Assembly: GCA_944548615.1 (NCBI GenBank)
Contig: OX155950.1
Location: 38,823,859 to 38,887,858 of the forward strand
DNA length: 64,000 bases
Reading direction: 5' to 3'
Source of the DNA: Micropterix aruncella
Lineage: Eukaryota; Arthropoda; Insecta; Lepidoptera; Micropterigidae
Position numbers and translations under genes: made by a program
Notes under the pieces: generated by a model
Database searches by the model: none
What the model saw: the letters and a program-made list of their open reading frames with translations, nothing else
What the model was told of the DNA's origin: nothing
Shown: one piece after another, positions 11,526 to 22,329 of the stretch
How the letters are laid out: each line of letters opens with the position of its first letter
Numbering within the stretch: the first letter of the stretch is position 1

Positions 11526-12059
11526 TGTATGTATATATATATATATATATATATTTACATACATACATATATATTTAATTATGTGTAACTACTTTAAACT
11601 AATTATCTTCTTGTCCTATGAAATGTCAACGCCTTGCTTAAAAGCAAATTTTTAATGACGACTCAAAAAGTTAAAACGTTTCAGTACAGTGTAAGTAAGG
11701 TTTGTGGAATAATGGAGTTGGTAGTTGAGGAATGTGAGTAGGATTGGTGGTTGAGGATTATGAATAGGATGCGGGTCAGGATGGAATGAATATTGTTACA
11801 AGGTACTGATAGGTAGTAATTAAATGGTATGTTTACTATAATATAATTCATTGACTATTCATATAATACAAGCAAATTACTTATGGTTATGTCCCTTAAA
11901 AGAACATCATAATAAATTATTAATCGTCAGTCACTATTAGTAGCGCTGAATAAAAATAGGCATTTTAAAATATATTTTAACAAAAGGTTGTGTATCCCTG
12001 CTCTATAATAATAATGGCATTATCTTTGCACTCTATGTATATATAATAACTTGTAAGTT
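11526..12059 (-). other. LTR-element internal sequence between pol and the Helitron
   Basis: Short non-coding stretch downstream of the pol stop. It starts with a small AT/GTAT microsatellite at 11526-11555, which is the Helitron's insertion site. Nothing else recognisable. Confidence 0.5.
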
Positions 12060-15000
12060 TTAACACCGTCCGCTAACCTTCATTAAATCCTTGATATGAA
12101 ATCTTCCCAACGGAGTGCCTTCTAAGGTTTCTAGGTCATAAGCATTCTCCGTTACCCTATTGCTTACCCTTGCTTGTACGTATCGCGGAGCTAATTTATG
12201 GGTGAAATATTCTATCTTGTTTGATTGAACGTGGTTACGTTTCCATACTATGTCACCTTTGTTAAAAACTACTCTTCTACGACGCAAATTGTATCTTTCT
12301 GAATTCTTTTTAAAATTTTCTAATAGCTTCTCCTCCACAACTTGATATATCAGCTCTAATTCCCTTATATTTTCGGTGCGCTGTTTAGTATCTGCTATCT
12401 CTATGTGTCTCGCGTCGCTAGGTACATAAGTGTTAATGCCGTGAAGTTTTCCATTGATATATGGTTCTCTTCCAAACATGAGAAAATTCGGTGTATATCC
12501 TGTACTTAAGTTAATGTGGTTATTCATTGCGAATTGGATTTTATTTAGGTATTTGGACCAGGTTCTCTGCCGATCGCCCGATAATATTCCTAGACTGGTC
12601 TTAATCACTTGGTTATACCTTTCTATAGTATTGTATTGGGGAGAATAATAGCAAGTATAGACGCGCGGTATTGCAAATTTCTCAAAAAATTTATCGAATG
12701 ATTTGGACCGAAAATATTGTGCGTTATCTAAAATAATGGTTGCAGGTACTCCATACTTTAAAAATATTTGGTTTTCTAAAATTTCTTCTAAAGCATTTGA
12801 CGTTACTTTCCTTATTGGAAACAACCAAACGAATTTTGAAAATACATCTACCACGGAGAAAATGTATGCGTGCCCTGACAAGCTTCTAGGCAGCGCACCT
12901 ATTATGTCTAAGCTGAGAGTATTCAATGGTTCATCTACTGCTTTAGGTTTTATCATCCACCCTTGTGGCTTTGTGGTTGCTATTTTATATCCTTTGCACT
13001 TTTGACATGTATCTATATATTTTTCTACGTCTTTTGCTAGACCTGGCCAATAATAATCCTCCTGTATTTTCTTAATTGTTTTATATATTCCGAAGTGTAC
13101 TCCTAAGTATCCATCATGGGTTTTTATTATGGCCTCCTGCCTTTCATCGGGTTTTAATATTAATTTCCATGGCTTCCTAGTCCCAAAGTTTTGTGTTTTA
13201 GGCACTACTAATTTATATAACCTATCACTTTCTATTTTAAAACCTACTATTTCTGTCGGTGAATTCATTATTCGTTCGTTCAATTCGTTGTACCATTCGT
13301 CAGGGTTTTTTAATTTTGTAATTTCTACGTTGCAGACTTCATCCTGCTCTATACGTGACAACACGTCCGGGACAATATTTAAAGCTCCCTTCCGGTAAAT
13401 AATTTCGAAGTCGTACTGAGACAGTAAACAACTCCACCTAGCCAAACGACCACTGGTATTCTCGAGACGGTTGACCCATTTTAGGCTATTATGATCGGAG
13501 TAGACTTTAAAGTGTACGCCATCAAAATGATGTTTGAAGTGTTGTATTGCTTTTAAAACTGATAATAACTCGCGTTCTGTCGTACTGTAGTTACGCTCTG
13601 CAGCTGACAAACTCTTGGAATAGTACGCTATCGGGTGTTCTTTATCATCATCCCCTGAAATCTGAGCTAACATGGCACCCACTGCCTTTCCTGATGCATC
13701 GCAATGAAGATAAAAGATTTTACTATAATCAGGGCATTTCATGACCGGTGCTTCCGTCAGGGCTTGTTTTAATTTATCAAATGCTATTTGCGCTTCGGGG
13801 TTCCACATTAATTTTTGTACTATATTTTTCTTTCCCCCCATTAATTTATGTAATGGGTCAGCTATGAATGCAAAACCCTTTATGAAACGGCGATAGTATG
13901 ACGCGAGCCCCACAAAACTTCTAACTTCCTTTATGTTTCTCGGTATAGGGAATTCTTTTATGCATTTTATCTTATCTGGATCTGTAGACAGTCCATTTTT
14001 GTTTACTATGTACCCTAAGTATTTAATTTCTGGTTTGCAAAACTCACTCTTCTTCATGTTTATGGTTAAGCCAGCCTGTTGTAAACGGTCCTTCACAGTT
14101 CTTAATAACTCTATGTGTCGGTTGAAATCCCTCGATACTACTACTAGATCGTCTGCATAACAGTATATCTCTCCCTCGAACTCTAAACCAAAGATCTTAT
14201 CCATTAAGCGCGCAAGCTCTGAAGTTGCATTGCACGTGCCGAACGGCATACGGACGAAGGCATACATTCCTTTACGTTCTACAACAAATGCTGTCTTAGG
14301 TATTGATGTAACATCTAATGGTATTTGCCAGAAGGCCTTACCCAAATCTATAGAAGACAGATAGTGGGCGTCCTTTAGATTATCTAATATTCGTTGTGAA
14401 AAAGCTACAGGATAATGATCCTTTTCTGTTATCGCGTTTAAACGTCGTGAATCTAAACATACTCTCATCGTCCCGTCTTTCTTTTCTACAGTTACCAGAG
14501 GGCTACTCCACTCTGACCTAATTGGTTTAATAACTCCTAACTTTAGCATCCGGTCTATTTCTAAGTTCAAAAGTTCTTGCTTATATGGTGACAATCGGTA
14601 CGGTCGTTGTCGGACTGGACCGTCTTTTGTAATTATTTTATGTGTCACTAAATGCGTTAATCCTAATCCTTTATGTTCTATTGAAATTTCATTGAATTCT
14701 TCCTTTAATGATTTTAATATTTGTGATTCACTTTCGCCTAAATCACCTTCCTCCAAAATATATTTATCCGACGTTATCTTTTGAACTAGACTGGCACAAC
14801 GAATGAACCCCACCTCTTCATCTTCTAATTCGAAATCTATTTTTATATTGAAAACTTTCAAGAATTCTAGTCCTAATATCACACCTTCTTTTATGGTCGG
14901 ACTAATAATAAAATTTGAATTCCGTTTAATTTGTTTATATTGGGTCATAATTTTTAACTCTCCTATTATATCTTGTATAGTTCCATCAGCCGAAGTCAAC

Positions 15001-15218
15001 TCCACCCTATTCTTTTTTATTATATTTATATTATTTTTAAATGATGACACATATTTTTTTCCAATTATATTCACCGTTGACCCGGTATCGATCAAAGCTT
15101 TTAATTTTTTTCCCTCTATTATTATCATTATATATGGTCTTTGATCATTAATATCATCTGTTAGGGTGCTATTGTATAGCCTCACTAACCCCCTTACAGT
15201 TGGTGAGCCTTCTATTCG
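12060..15218 (-). CDS. pol: Pol polyprotein (PR-RT-RNaseH-IN) of the Ty3/gypsy element
   Basis: Intact frame of about 1050 codons lying -1 to gag. It has no ATG near its start (the first candidate is GTG at 15185), so it should be made as a Gag-Pol fusion by -1 frameshifting. Numbered from that GTG: aspartic protease LIDTGS at 31-36; reverse transcriptase about 205-400 with the YADD catalytic box at 343-346; RNase H with D496, the ERE region near 537-539, D564 and D607; integrase zinc finger H690/H697/C727/C730; integrase core D760, D820, E855. The PQYNTIER spacing gives 34 residues between D820 and E855, one short of the usual 35, as in some mdg3/blastopia-like families. No stop or frameshift seen. 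PR-RT-RH-IN order defines Ty3/gypsy. Confidence 0.96.
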   Translation of the reverse strand, partial: RIEGSPTVRGLVRLYNSTLTDDINDQRPYIMIIIEGKKLKALIDTGSTVNIIGKKYVSSFKNNINIIKKNRVELTSADGTIQDIIGELKIMTQYKQIKRNSNFIISPTIKEGVILGLEFLKVFNIKIDFELEDEEVGFIRCASLVQKITSDKYILEEGDLGESESQILKSLKEEFNEISIEHKGLGLTHLVTHKIITKDGPVRQRPYRLSPYKQELLNLEIDRMLKLGVIKPIRSEWSSPLVTVEKKDGTMRVCLDSRRLNAITEKDHYPVAFSQRILDNLKDAHYLSSIDLGKAFWQIPLDVTSIPKTAFVVERKGMYAFVRMPFGTCNATSELARLMDKIFGLEFEGEIYCYADDLVVVSRDFNRHIELLRTVKDRLQQAGLTINMKKSEFCKPEIKYLGYIVNKNGLSTDPDKIKCIKEFPIPRNIKEVRSFVGLASYYRRFIKGFAFIADPLHKLMGGKKNIVQKLMWNPEAQIAFDKLKQALTEAPVMKCPDYSKIFYLHCDASGKAVGAMLAQISGDDDKEHPIAYYSKSLSAAERNYSTTERELLSVLKAIQHFKHHFDGVHFKVYSDHNSLKWVNRLENTSGRLARWSCLLSQYDFEIIYRKGALNIVPDVLSRIEQDEVCNVEITKLKNPDEWYNELNERIMNSPTEIVGFKIESDRLYKLVVPKTQNFGTRKPWKLILKPDERQEAIIKTHDGYLGVHFGIYKTIKKIQEDYYWPGLAKDVEKYIDTCQKCKGYKIATTKPQGWMIKPKAVDEPLNTLSLDIIGALPRSLSGHAYIFSVVDVFSKFVWLFPIRKVTSNALEEILENQIFLKYGVPATIILDNAQYFRSKSFDKFFEKFAIPRVYTCYYSPQYNTIERYNQVIKTSLGILSGDRQRTWSKYLNKIQFAMNNHINLSTGYTPNFLMFGREPYINGKLHGINTYVPSDARHIEIADTKQRTENIRELELIYQVVEEKLLENFKKNSERYNLRRRRVVFNKGDIVWKRNHVQSNKIEYFTHKLAPRYVQARVSNRVTENAYDLETLEGTPLGRFHIKDLMKVSGRC

Positions 15219-16498
15219 TTTCCCGAATTCTCCTGACGAGAGACTGGTCTCACTACTGAATCTTGATCGTTCCTTACATCTCCCGACGTTATATTTATAT
15301 TATTTATATTTGATATCCCCTTATTATTATTGCATCGGGCGCATTCAAATTTTGTCACGCCCTCCGCACGACACCCGAAACAGATTTTACCCCTTATTTG
15401 CCGGCATGTGGTGAAGTGATGACCTACTTCCTCACATTTCAAACATCTAATCTCGTTCACAATTCTACTCTGTCCGGAGAAGTTATATCCCCCGCGCCCA
15501 CGATTCATGTTTCCGCGCCCTCTACCTGATGTTTGGAATCTATTATTGTTAAACGGCATATCATTTGTATTGCGCTGGTCATTCCTAGGAAAGTCATTAT
15601 AGCGCTTATTTTGATTATAGTTATTCTTTTCTATAACCGTCGCGACCATCGGTTTCTTATAATTTCCGCGATATACTTCTTTAATTGGGTTAGCTTCCTC
15701 TTTATTTATGTATTGCTCAAAGTTTTTCGCATACTTTACGAGCTCTTCGACAGTAGTCAGAATTTGTGCGCCTAATATGGGCTTATAACGATCGGCAACA
15801 TTTATTTTTAGTATTTCTAATAAAATTGTATCTTTTATTGGTTCACGCAATAGTGCGTTGAAACCTCTAACCTCGGTCATATACTCTTCTATGCTCTGTT
15901 GGGGCTTTTGTTTTAGATTTCTTATGTGACTATCCATTTTAATTTGGTAATTCAAAGCTTCAAAACGCTCGATTAACTTCCTCTTTAACTCGGACCATGT
16001 CAACTGATCGGTTCTCATTGAACGAAACCATTTCAATGCGGGTCCAGTTAATAATTCGGTAAATGATTCTACTAATGTATTTCCGCTAACGCGTCGAGAC
16101 CTCAATCTATCCTCGCACGTCTCAATGAAATCTAATACTGATCCTTCTCCGGTAAACTTAATTCCCCAACGAAACACATCATTTATATTTCCCGCAGTTG
16201 GTGGCACATATGCACCTTCCTGCTTTATTATTTTATTTGTATTATTTTCATTTAAAGCGATATTATTATTATTTATCGTTGCCTCCTTCAACTGTTCTTC
16301 TAAATTTTTTATTATATTAGCCATATTCTCTCTTTCCTTATCTATAAAAGCCTGATCAGCTGCTTGCTCTGATAATCTATTATACTCATATAAGGAATTA
16401 TGCGGGCTAAGCTCCCTATCGAACATGCTCCTAATACGGCCCTGCTCAATATCTAATGCTAGTCGTCGTCTTTTTGACGTTGATGCCGTATACGACAT
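15212..16498 (-). CDS. gag: Gag capsid/nucleocapsid polyprotein
   Basis: 428 codons from an ATG at 16498. Residues about 100-270 form a retrotransposon-type Gag capsid domain (LTGPALKWFRS, SIEEYMTEVRGFNALLREP). An RG-rich stretch lies at about 323-338. A CX2CX4HX4C zinc knuckle spans C352, C355, H360 and C365. A second Cys set follows (C373, C376, C386, C389) and lacks the usual His. It would assemble particles and package the RNA. The stop at 15212-15214 sits four codons after the -1 slippery site that leads into pol. Intact, with no internal stop. Confidence 0.94.
   Translation of the reverse strand: MSYTASTSKRRRLALDIEQGRIRSMFDRELSPHNSLYEYNRLSEQAADQAFIDKERENMANIIKNLEEQLKEATINNNNIALNENNTNKIIKQEGAYVPPTAGNINDVFRWGIKFTGEGSVLDFIETCEDRLRSRRVSGNTLVESFTELLTGPALKWFRSMRTDQLTWSELKRKLIERFEALNYQIKMDSHIRNLKQKPQQSIEEYMTEVRGFNALLREPIKDTILLEILKINVADRYKPILGAQILTTVEELVKYAKNFEQYINKEEANPIKEVYRGNYKKPMVATVIEKNNYNQNKRYNDFPRNDQRNTNDMPFNNNRFQTSGRGRGNMNRGRGGYNFSGQSRIVNEIRCLKCEEVGHHFTTCRQIRGKICFGCRAEGVTKFECARCNNNKGISNINNINITSGDVRNDQDSVVRPVSRQENSGNE
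15218..15224 (-). promoter_or_regulatory. -1 ribosomal frameshift heptamer GGGAAAC
   Basis: In the gag frame the bases read G GGA AAC, exactly the X XXY YYZ slippery pattern. A -1 slip moves from the gag frame into the pol frame, and the gag TAG follows one codon later. About 10 nt downstream, CTCAC can pair with GTGAG (loop about 15 nt), and further on GCTAT/ATAGC and GTTAG/CTAAC can stack. These are candidate stimulatory structures. Confidence 0.85.
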
Positions 16499-17139
16499 TA
16501 TTTATATTATTATTATTTTTCTATATTGGAAATCTTTTTATTTATTATGATAATATTTTATATTTATTTTGCACTTCACGAGATGATATTATAATAATTT
16601 ATGCAGACAAGACAGAACATTTATAAAGAAAATTAATAATTAAGATTCGCATAAAAATATTAATTCGCACCTTTCGCAGAACGGGGTTTATTATTATATC
16701 TTATAATATTATATATCTTATAATCAACCTCAGATATAACTCACTTGCTAATATTGCAAATATTTAACAAGATGACATCAAAACATTCAAGATGATCTGT
16801 GCGATGGTATCACCGTAACACAGAAAAACAATATTATAGTATTTGCTAGATAGTAATTACAACTTAACATTTATCATATATGTGGTGCGACCTTATTGTC
16901 AACACTCAAAAAACAAACAAGCAAACAATAAAATATTCGCGAGTGAAATTTCAAATTCCTCGCCAAAACTCCCAAAAAGAACCAATATATACATGTATTA
17001 ACATCCAATGATATTATCATCCAATGATAGTATCTATATATTTATTAGCCTCACCGATGAACGAACGATATTTATTCAAAAGTATTAATTATTACTATGT
17101 TTATGTTCTACTAAGTAGTTCCCGTTCACTTTAAAATGT
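16499..17139 (-). other. 5' leader of the LTR element
   Basis: About 640 bp between the inferred primer binding site and the gag ATG. Very AT-rich, with no open frame of note; it presumably holds the packaging signal (inference). Confidence 0.5.
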
Positions 17140-17157
17140 TTTAACGTTGGGTCGGCA
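17140..17157 (-). other. Candidate primer binding site
   Basis: The minus strand reads CTACAAAA then TGCCGACCCAACGTTAAA. This resembles the Lys-tRNA-type site TGGCGCCCAACGTGGGG, but with several mismatches. It would place the 5' LTR edge at 17161 (TGTAGC on the plus strand), giving matching TGTA...TACA ends. A second version of the same layout, TGGCTTGCCCAAAGTGTG, lies at 17275-17292. The choice between them is open because the left LTR edge of the other copy is outside the window. Confidence 0.45.
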
Positions 17158-19170
17158 TTTTGTAGCAATTGTAGAGAATTTATTTTTTAATTTATTAATT
17201 TTTAATTTAATTTGTAAGATTTGTGAGATGTAAGAGATGTAAGATGACAATATCTCGCAATGATCATGATTGGCCACACTTTGGGCAAGCCATTTTGTAG
17301 CGATATTTTTTTAATATATTTATTAATATTATTAATATTAATATTAATATATTTATTAATATTATTAACACTAACATCAATTAATATTATTCAATAATAA
17401 TAATATTTAGCAATATTTGTTACTTAAACGTGCGCGACGTATCATCAGCGATAAGCGCTTGATGAAGAAGATTGAACGGAGAAGTGACTAGAAGAAGAGG
17501 ATGATGCTAATATATGTATAAAGATATTCAAAGTATGCAGAGAATAGAGATTTCAAGTGAATAGCCCTGTTTTCTCTTGTACGATCTCCCTCATATATGA
17601 AATTCTCCTGTCCTGACTAAAATGTATTCTCCAAAAGAAGAAGAAGAATAATAATGAGTATTCTATGTGTCTAGACCAATTTGTTAGATCCTTATGCACT
17701 TGGTTTTAGATAGTTTGAATCAATTTGAGGTTTATAAGTTAAGATCGGCTTGTAACCTACACTTTTAAGATCTCGTCTCGATGAGAAATATTGATTTTTT
17801 GATGTTCTATGACACAATTCCTATCTAGGGGATTATCAAAGGTGTTCTATAGTTAGATACTTCCAGATCAATGTATGCTAATAGTTTTAAGTCACTTTCT
17901 CAATATCGATTGACGATTGCTCCAATCAGCTGGGATTTTTTTATAATGTCCTTATAAGTACGCTGTTGATCATTACTGAATATCGGACTTTGTTTGATTT
18001 GTCGCTGCACTATTTATCACACTGACGGATGCTACAGTCTTCCGTCAGGGCGTTGTGAACTCAGGAGTTATTTTTTTTATATATTGGATAACGAGATAAA
18101 TTTATAGTAAAGGCGCCAATCCCGCTTACTCCATTACTGCGTTCGTTCATCCGTTAGTGCTGCATCTGATCTATCGAATCAATTTCTAATTACGATTTAG
18201 CTCAGTCTATTTGTATTCTCAGGTATGGTATTCTTTTGATTAAAAAAATATGAACACTTTTTCCGGCAAAATATTCGATATATTGTAAAATAAAATTCTT
18301 AGTTGATACAGTTCATATACATATATGGCTCTTTTTGTAGCTTTGCATTAAATAACAATAACATGATAATATGACAATACGCAATATAGCACAAAAAAAC
18401 TTATCATATCCTAAATTAATGGGTATGTCGAATCAATTACGACATACGTATATACATTTCTTACTAAATTTATCGCTACGCTGGTTCACGGACTTTGTCT
18501 CACGTGAAACCAGGCAGTTTCAAGTATCTCAATCAATGAGGCTTCGTCGTTTATTGACGGCCTGCAGTCTCAATCAAGTACTGGCCTTATAAAAAAAGGT
18601 TCACGCTTAACCAATTAGGTAGCGGCAGTACGACAAGCAGATGGTATTGGCTTTCTATTTCAATTATAGCGCGAAACAGGGTAAGACGCATCGATCTTAT
18701 TCATACTTATGACAACATACATATTTGCATAATATATTAAAAAAATATCAACTATAACAAGTTTTATAGTATGGCCAGCTTCGGCAGTTATAACGCACGG
18801 ATATACTGCAATTATAATAATTTGAACAATCTTACTTGTATTAAGCAGCCATCCAATCCAATATCACATACCTTACACTAATTTAACACCTTTATACACT
18901 TCTTAATAACTAACACATAACGACAACTAAAAACTGTTTTGTTTCAATTTGACAGCTGCATCGTAGGGATGTCGGCTGTGTAGTACGATTGTTTTCAACC
19001 CCGTTCTGTCGAAAGATGAAATTTGATTGTACGTTGTCTTCGTGATGCGAAGTCTATTCCGAATGTCTGTCTTGATATTACTTATATGATCTCCTCGTGA
19101 ATGTTTATTTAAAAGGAATATCTTTAATTTTTCTTCTATCTTGCTACTGTTTGATTCTGCATACTTATGT

Positions 19171-19492
19171 TTTCCCGCCAAATATTTGATGTACGTGGCG
19201 TCTATATAAATGTGTTTTTTACTGTCTTTAAGTCGATCTCTCGACGAATCTTAGCACTGGTTAATATTGTTGCTTTCCCGCCAAATAATTGATGTACGTG
19301 GCGTCGCTTATAGAGGGTTTTTACTGTTATTACGTCGATCTCTCGGCGAATTTTTAGCACTGTTTAATATTTTTTCTTTCCCGCCAAATAATTGATGTAC
19401 GTGGCGTCTCTTATAGAGGGTTTTTACTGTTTTTACGTCGATTTCTCGTCGAATTTTTAGCACTGTTTAATTTTGTTGGCTTTCCCGCCAAA
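19171..19492. promoter_or_regulatory. E2F-type tandem array (5' LTR copy)
   Basis: Same 103-bp units as in the 3' LTR. TTTCCCGCCAAA occurs at 19171, 19274, 19377 and 19481, with a fifth site at 20295-20306. In this copy the array would sit upstream of or within the promoter region driving the element leftward; transcription start not identifiable by eye. Confidence 0.65.
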
Positions 19493-19565
19493 TATTTGAT
19501 GTACCGCTTCTAATAAAATAAATATGTGTTAAAAAAACTTCACTTAGATTCTACATGATTTTTAT

Positions 19566-19598
19566 GGGAATGTGGACAGCATTTCTGCCCACATTCCC
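19566..19598 (-). other. Hairpin in LTR sense RNA (5' LTR copy)
   Basis: Identical to the 14-bp stem with 5-nt loop in the 3' LTR; fully paired, with one G-U, only in the minus-strand transcript. Confidence 0.6.
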
Positions 19599-21350
19599 TC
19601 GTTTTAACTTGAACTTTTACATTTTCCGGCACTTTTTCGACGTTTGGGTGACGAGGTTATTACGCGGTGGATCTCCTGGTAAACTGAATTGATTTTGGCA
19701 TCGCCCACCGCCTTTTTATACCCTTCAAAATACGGCAATTTCTCCATTTTTAGATGTGCTTTTCACCCCTTCCTATGCAAAATAACGCGGCCATCATGCT
19801 TTTTCTTTCTGGTTACCAACTATCGTTTTTCCACATTGGGGTTCCGTACCATTTCGTGCACATCGAGCTATTTTTGCACTCTTATTTCTTTAATTCACTC
19901 ATTTGAGCTGATTTCCTTATTTTTCCCTTATAATCTGTATCCCCAGCATCTAATTTCTGCATATATATTAATTTTACGTTGCCTCTTCGCGGCGCTATGA
20001 GCTTCCAAAGGTACGTGTATATTTTTCCAAAAAGTATGTCTATTTCATTAACTATTACGGCTATTATTATTCATTTTTTTTCTACTATAATCCTATATGG
20101 TTTTTATAAAAAGTTATTCGGCGTTAGTAGGTTTTTCAGTGACCCATTTTGAAAACAATTCTTTACATCGAAATTACTCATCCGTTTCCTTTAAAAATAT
20201 GTCACCTATGACCTTTTTAACTGGCTTCTTCGTTCTGTATACTCTAATATTTGTATTATCGTCGGTTTTTTTAGATATGGCTTTCCCTCCAAATTTTCCC
20301 GCCAAATATGAATATGACGCTCCTTGAGACGCTCGTCTGTTTTTTGTTAGTGGTCCACCTTAAAATTTCCTTTATTTCTGAATTACAGCGCCTCTAGTGA
20401 TCAAAATTTGTACGATATTCCGACTCTATTTGATGTCAAAACATGGCAACACTTTCTTGCCGTGGATAATTCCGATTTATTTTTCCGTCAAATCGTCATT
20501 TATTCAGTTTCAAACATTAGATTCTCCCTGTAAACCATCGTACAGAATATATGCTCTGCTTCATAAAATAGCTTATTTCATTGGCTTTATTCTAGTAGGT
20601 CTATCTACTGTGTGTTCTATCTATATAGGCTGTAATTAGCATTATCGTCTATAGTGGCGATTTTTCTTGTAAAAGTACGACAATTTAATCATAATATGAA
20701 CTGTCAGTTTCTAGCCGGCTGCGTATTCGTTTTCTGCTCTATTTAAATCAATTGCTAACTATTTATTCTGTTTTCAGGTTCTACTTTCGTTTCAGGGGAT
20801 AGTGCTTATTCTATACTACGTCTATAGTGCGTGTCGTCGCTGAAATCTTTCTAAATATCCTGTGTTTCTATCATGCATCTTTTGAAGACCCATTTTTGTA
20901 TGTGATTTCGGCGTTTCTTTAATCATCGATTTTTCCTTTATTTTTCTCTAAAGCCTATTTAGTTTTATTTTATTTAGTGGTTTATTGCTATTACGCTTCA
21001 TTTTTAACGAATATATAAACGTTTCATTGTTTTATTGAGTTTTAATCTTATTTTAATATATTTTTGTATTCCCTGTCAACGTCGGTAAAATTTATTTTAC
21101 AGTTTATCTACTTATCGACTGGTAACATTTCTCGCGTATGCCGCTAGATGTCGCTACACGTTTTGAAATTGATTTAAATTTTGGGATCATGAATGAATCG
21201 ACTAATTACTACTTTTACGTTTTAAAGACCATTCGCCTTGCCTTCCCATTGCTGCGTATAGATGGCAATAGGTGTGCTTACATGGCTTTGGTTTGGTTTA
21301 GATATTAAGTATTTTATTTGACAGGAGGCGTTCGATTTTATATCATTACA

Positions 21351-22329
21351 TCTTATATACCCTACAGCATTTTTTCTAGTGGTGGTTGGGTACAACTCAC
21401 TAAGCGTAAGAAGAGATTGGATAGCAAACTGCCATCTTTATATTCTACTTAGGGGTTCGTTGATAATCCGATCATCTTTAGAAGAATCGGTCTGTTTGTA
21501 TCCGTTAATTACTGACGTGCCAGGACTCACGTATTGTTCGCGTTACTGCGAGCTAGAACTAACATCGTTCAACTGTTTCACGGTGCGGACGCGTCGTACC
21601 CTAAATTCACAATGTTTGGCTGAGCCAGAATTGGATATTTAGACAGTGAACTTAGCACAATTGCAAAGTACGGTAATGGCGTTTCTTGGCCATCAAGTAC
21701 ATAATTAGAAAAATATGTAGTATAAAAGTTTCATAAAATTGGTACCTAGTAATAACAAGAAAGGTTAGATAATCACTGGATATATGTGTGTATAATAAAC
21801 GTATTGGAATTATCTGTAAGGTTAATTATGCATTGAAAAATATATAAAATTTCTAAAATACCTAGTCTTTTCCGAAAAGTAAAAATGATTATGATTATGA
21901 TTTCATGTCCCATCTGGAATTGTCCTTTTCCTGTTTTCCAAGCTGTATAGCTGCGGTTATGTCAAACTGTCGGGTTGGAAGCGCCGTGACGTCACAGAGC
22001 GCTGCCAGGGCTACGTTTGTTTTGCGCGGTGTCCCACATTTCGCCTACAAAAATATGGCCGGTGTCAGCTGCACAGGTGACGCAAATTGGAATCATTTAA
22101 ATACTAATGGAAACGACACGATGAAATATACAATGTTAAGGTTCAAGAAATAAGAGTAAATTATAATAGAACACACATTGATCAATTAGCAAGTGAAGTA
22201 TGCTCGATATCCTTAATTACAAAATATTTAAAAATCTTTGTGGTTTAGTGGCAGTCAAGTCAGTACATTATATTATTATTTTTTATGTACCTATTTATAA
22301 GGGTTTAAATCGCTTTTATCGTTTCTGCT
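21351..22329. other. Right flank of the LTR element, unassigned
   Basis: Mixed-composition sequence directly outside the 5' LTR. Short open frames (for example at 21379-21642 and 21905-22153) show no recognisable domain. Nothing further identified. Confidence 0.4.

Larger units (their letters stand above)
17161..21350 (-). repeat. 5' LTR of the giant Ty3/gypsy element
   Basis: From 17795 to 21350 this copy matches the 3' LTR at 1-3556 with two observed substitutions. The inner edge is inferred at 17161 (4190 bp) from a primer-site-like motif; 17296 (4055 bp) is the alternative. LTRs this long are rare among Ty3/gypsy elements. Near-identity means recent insertion or recent gene conversion. 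The target duplication cannot be checked because the left flank is missing. Confidence 0.88.
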
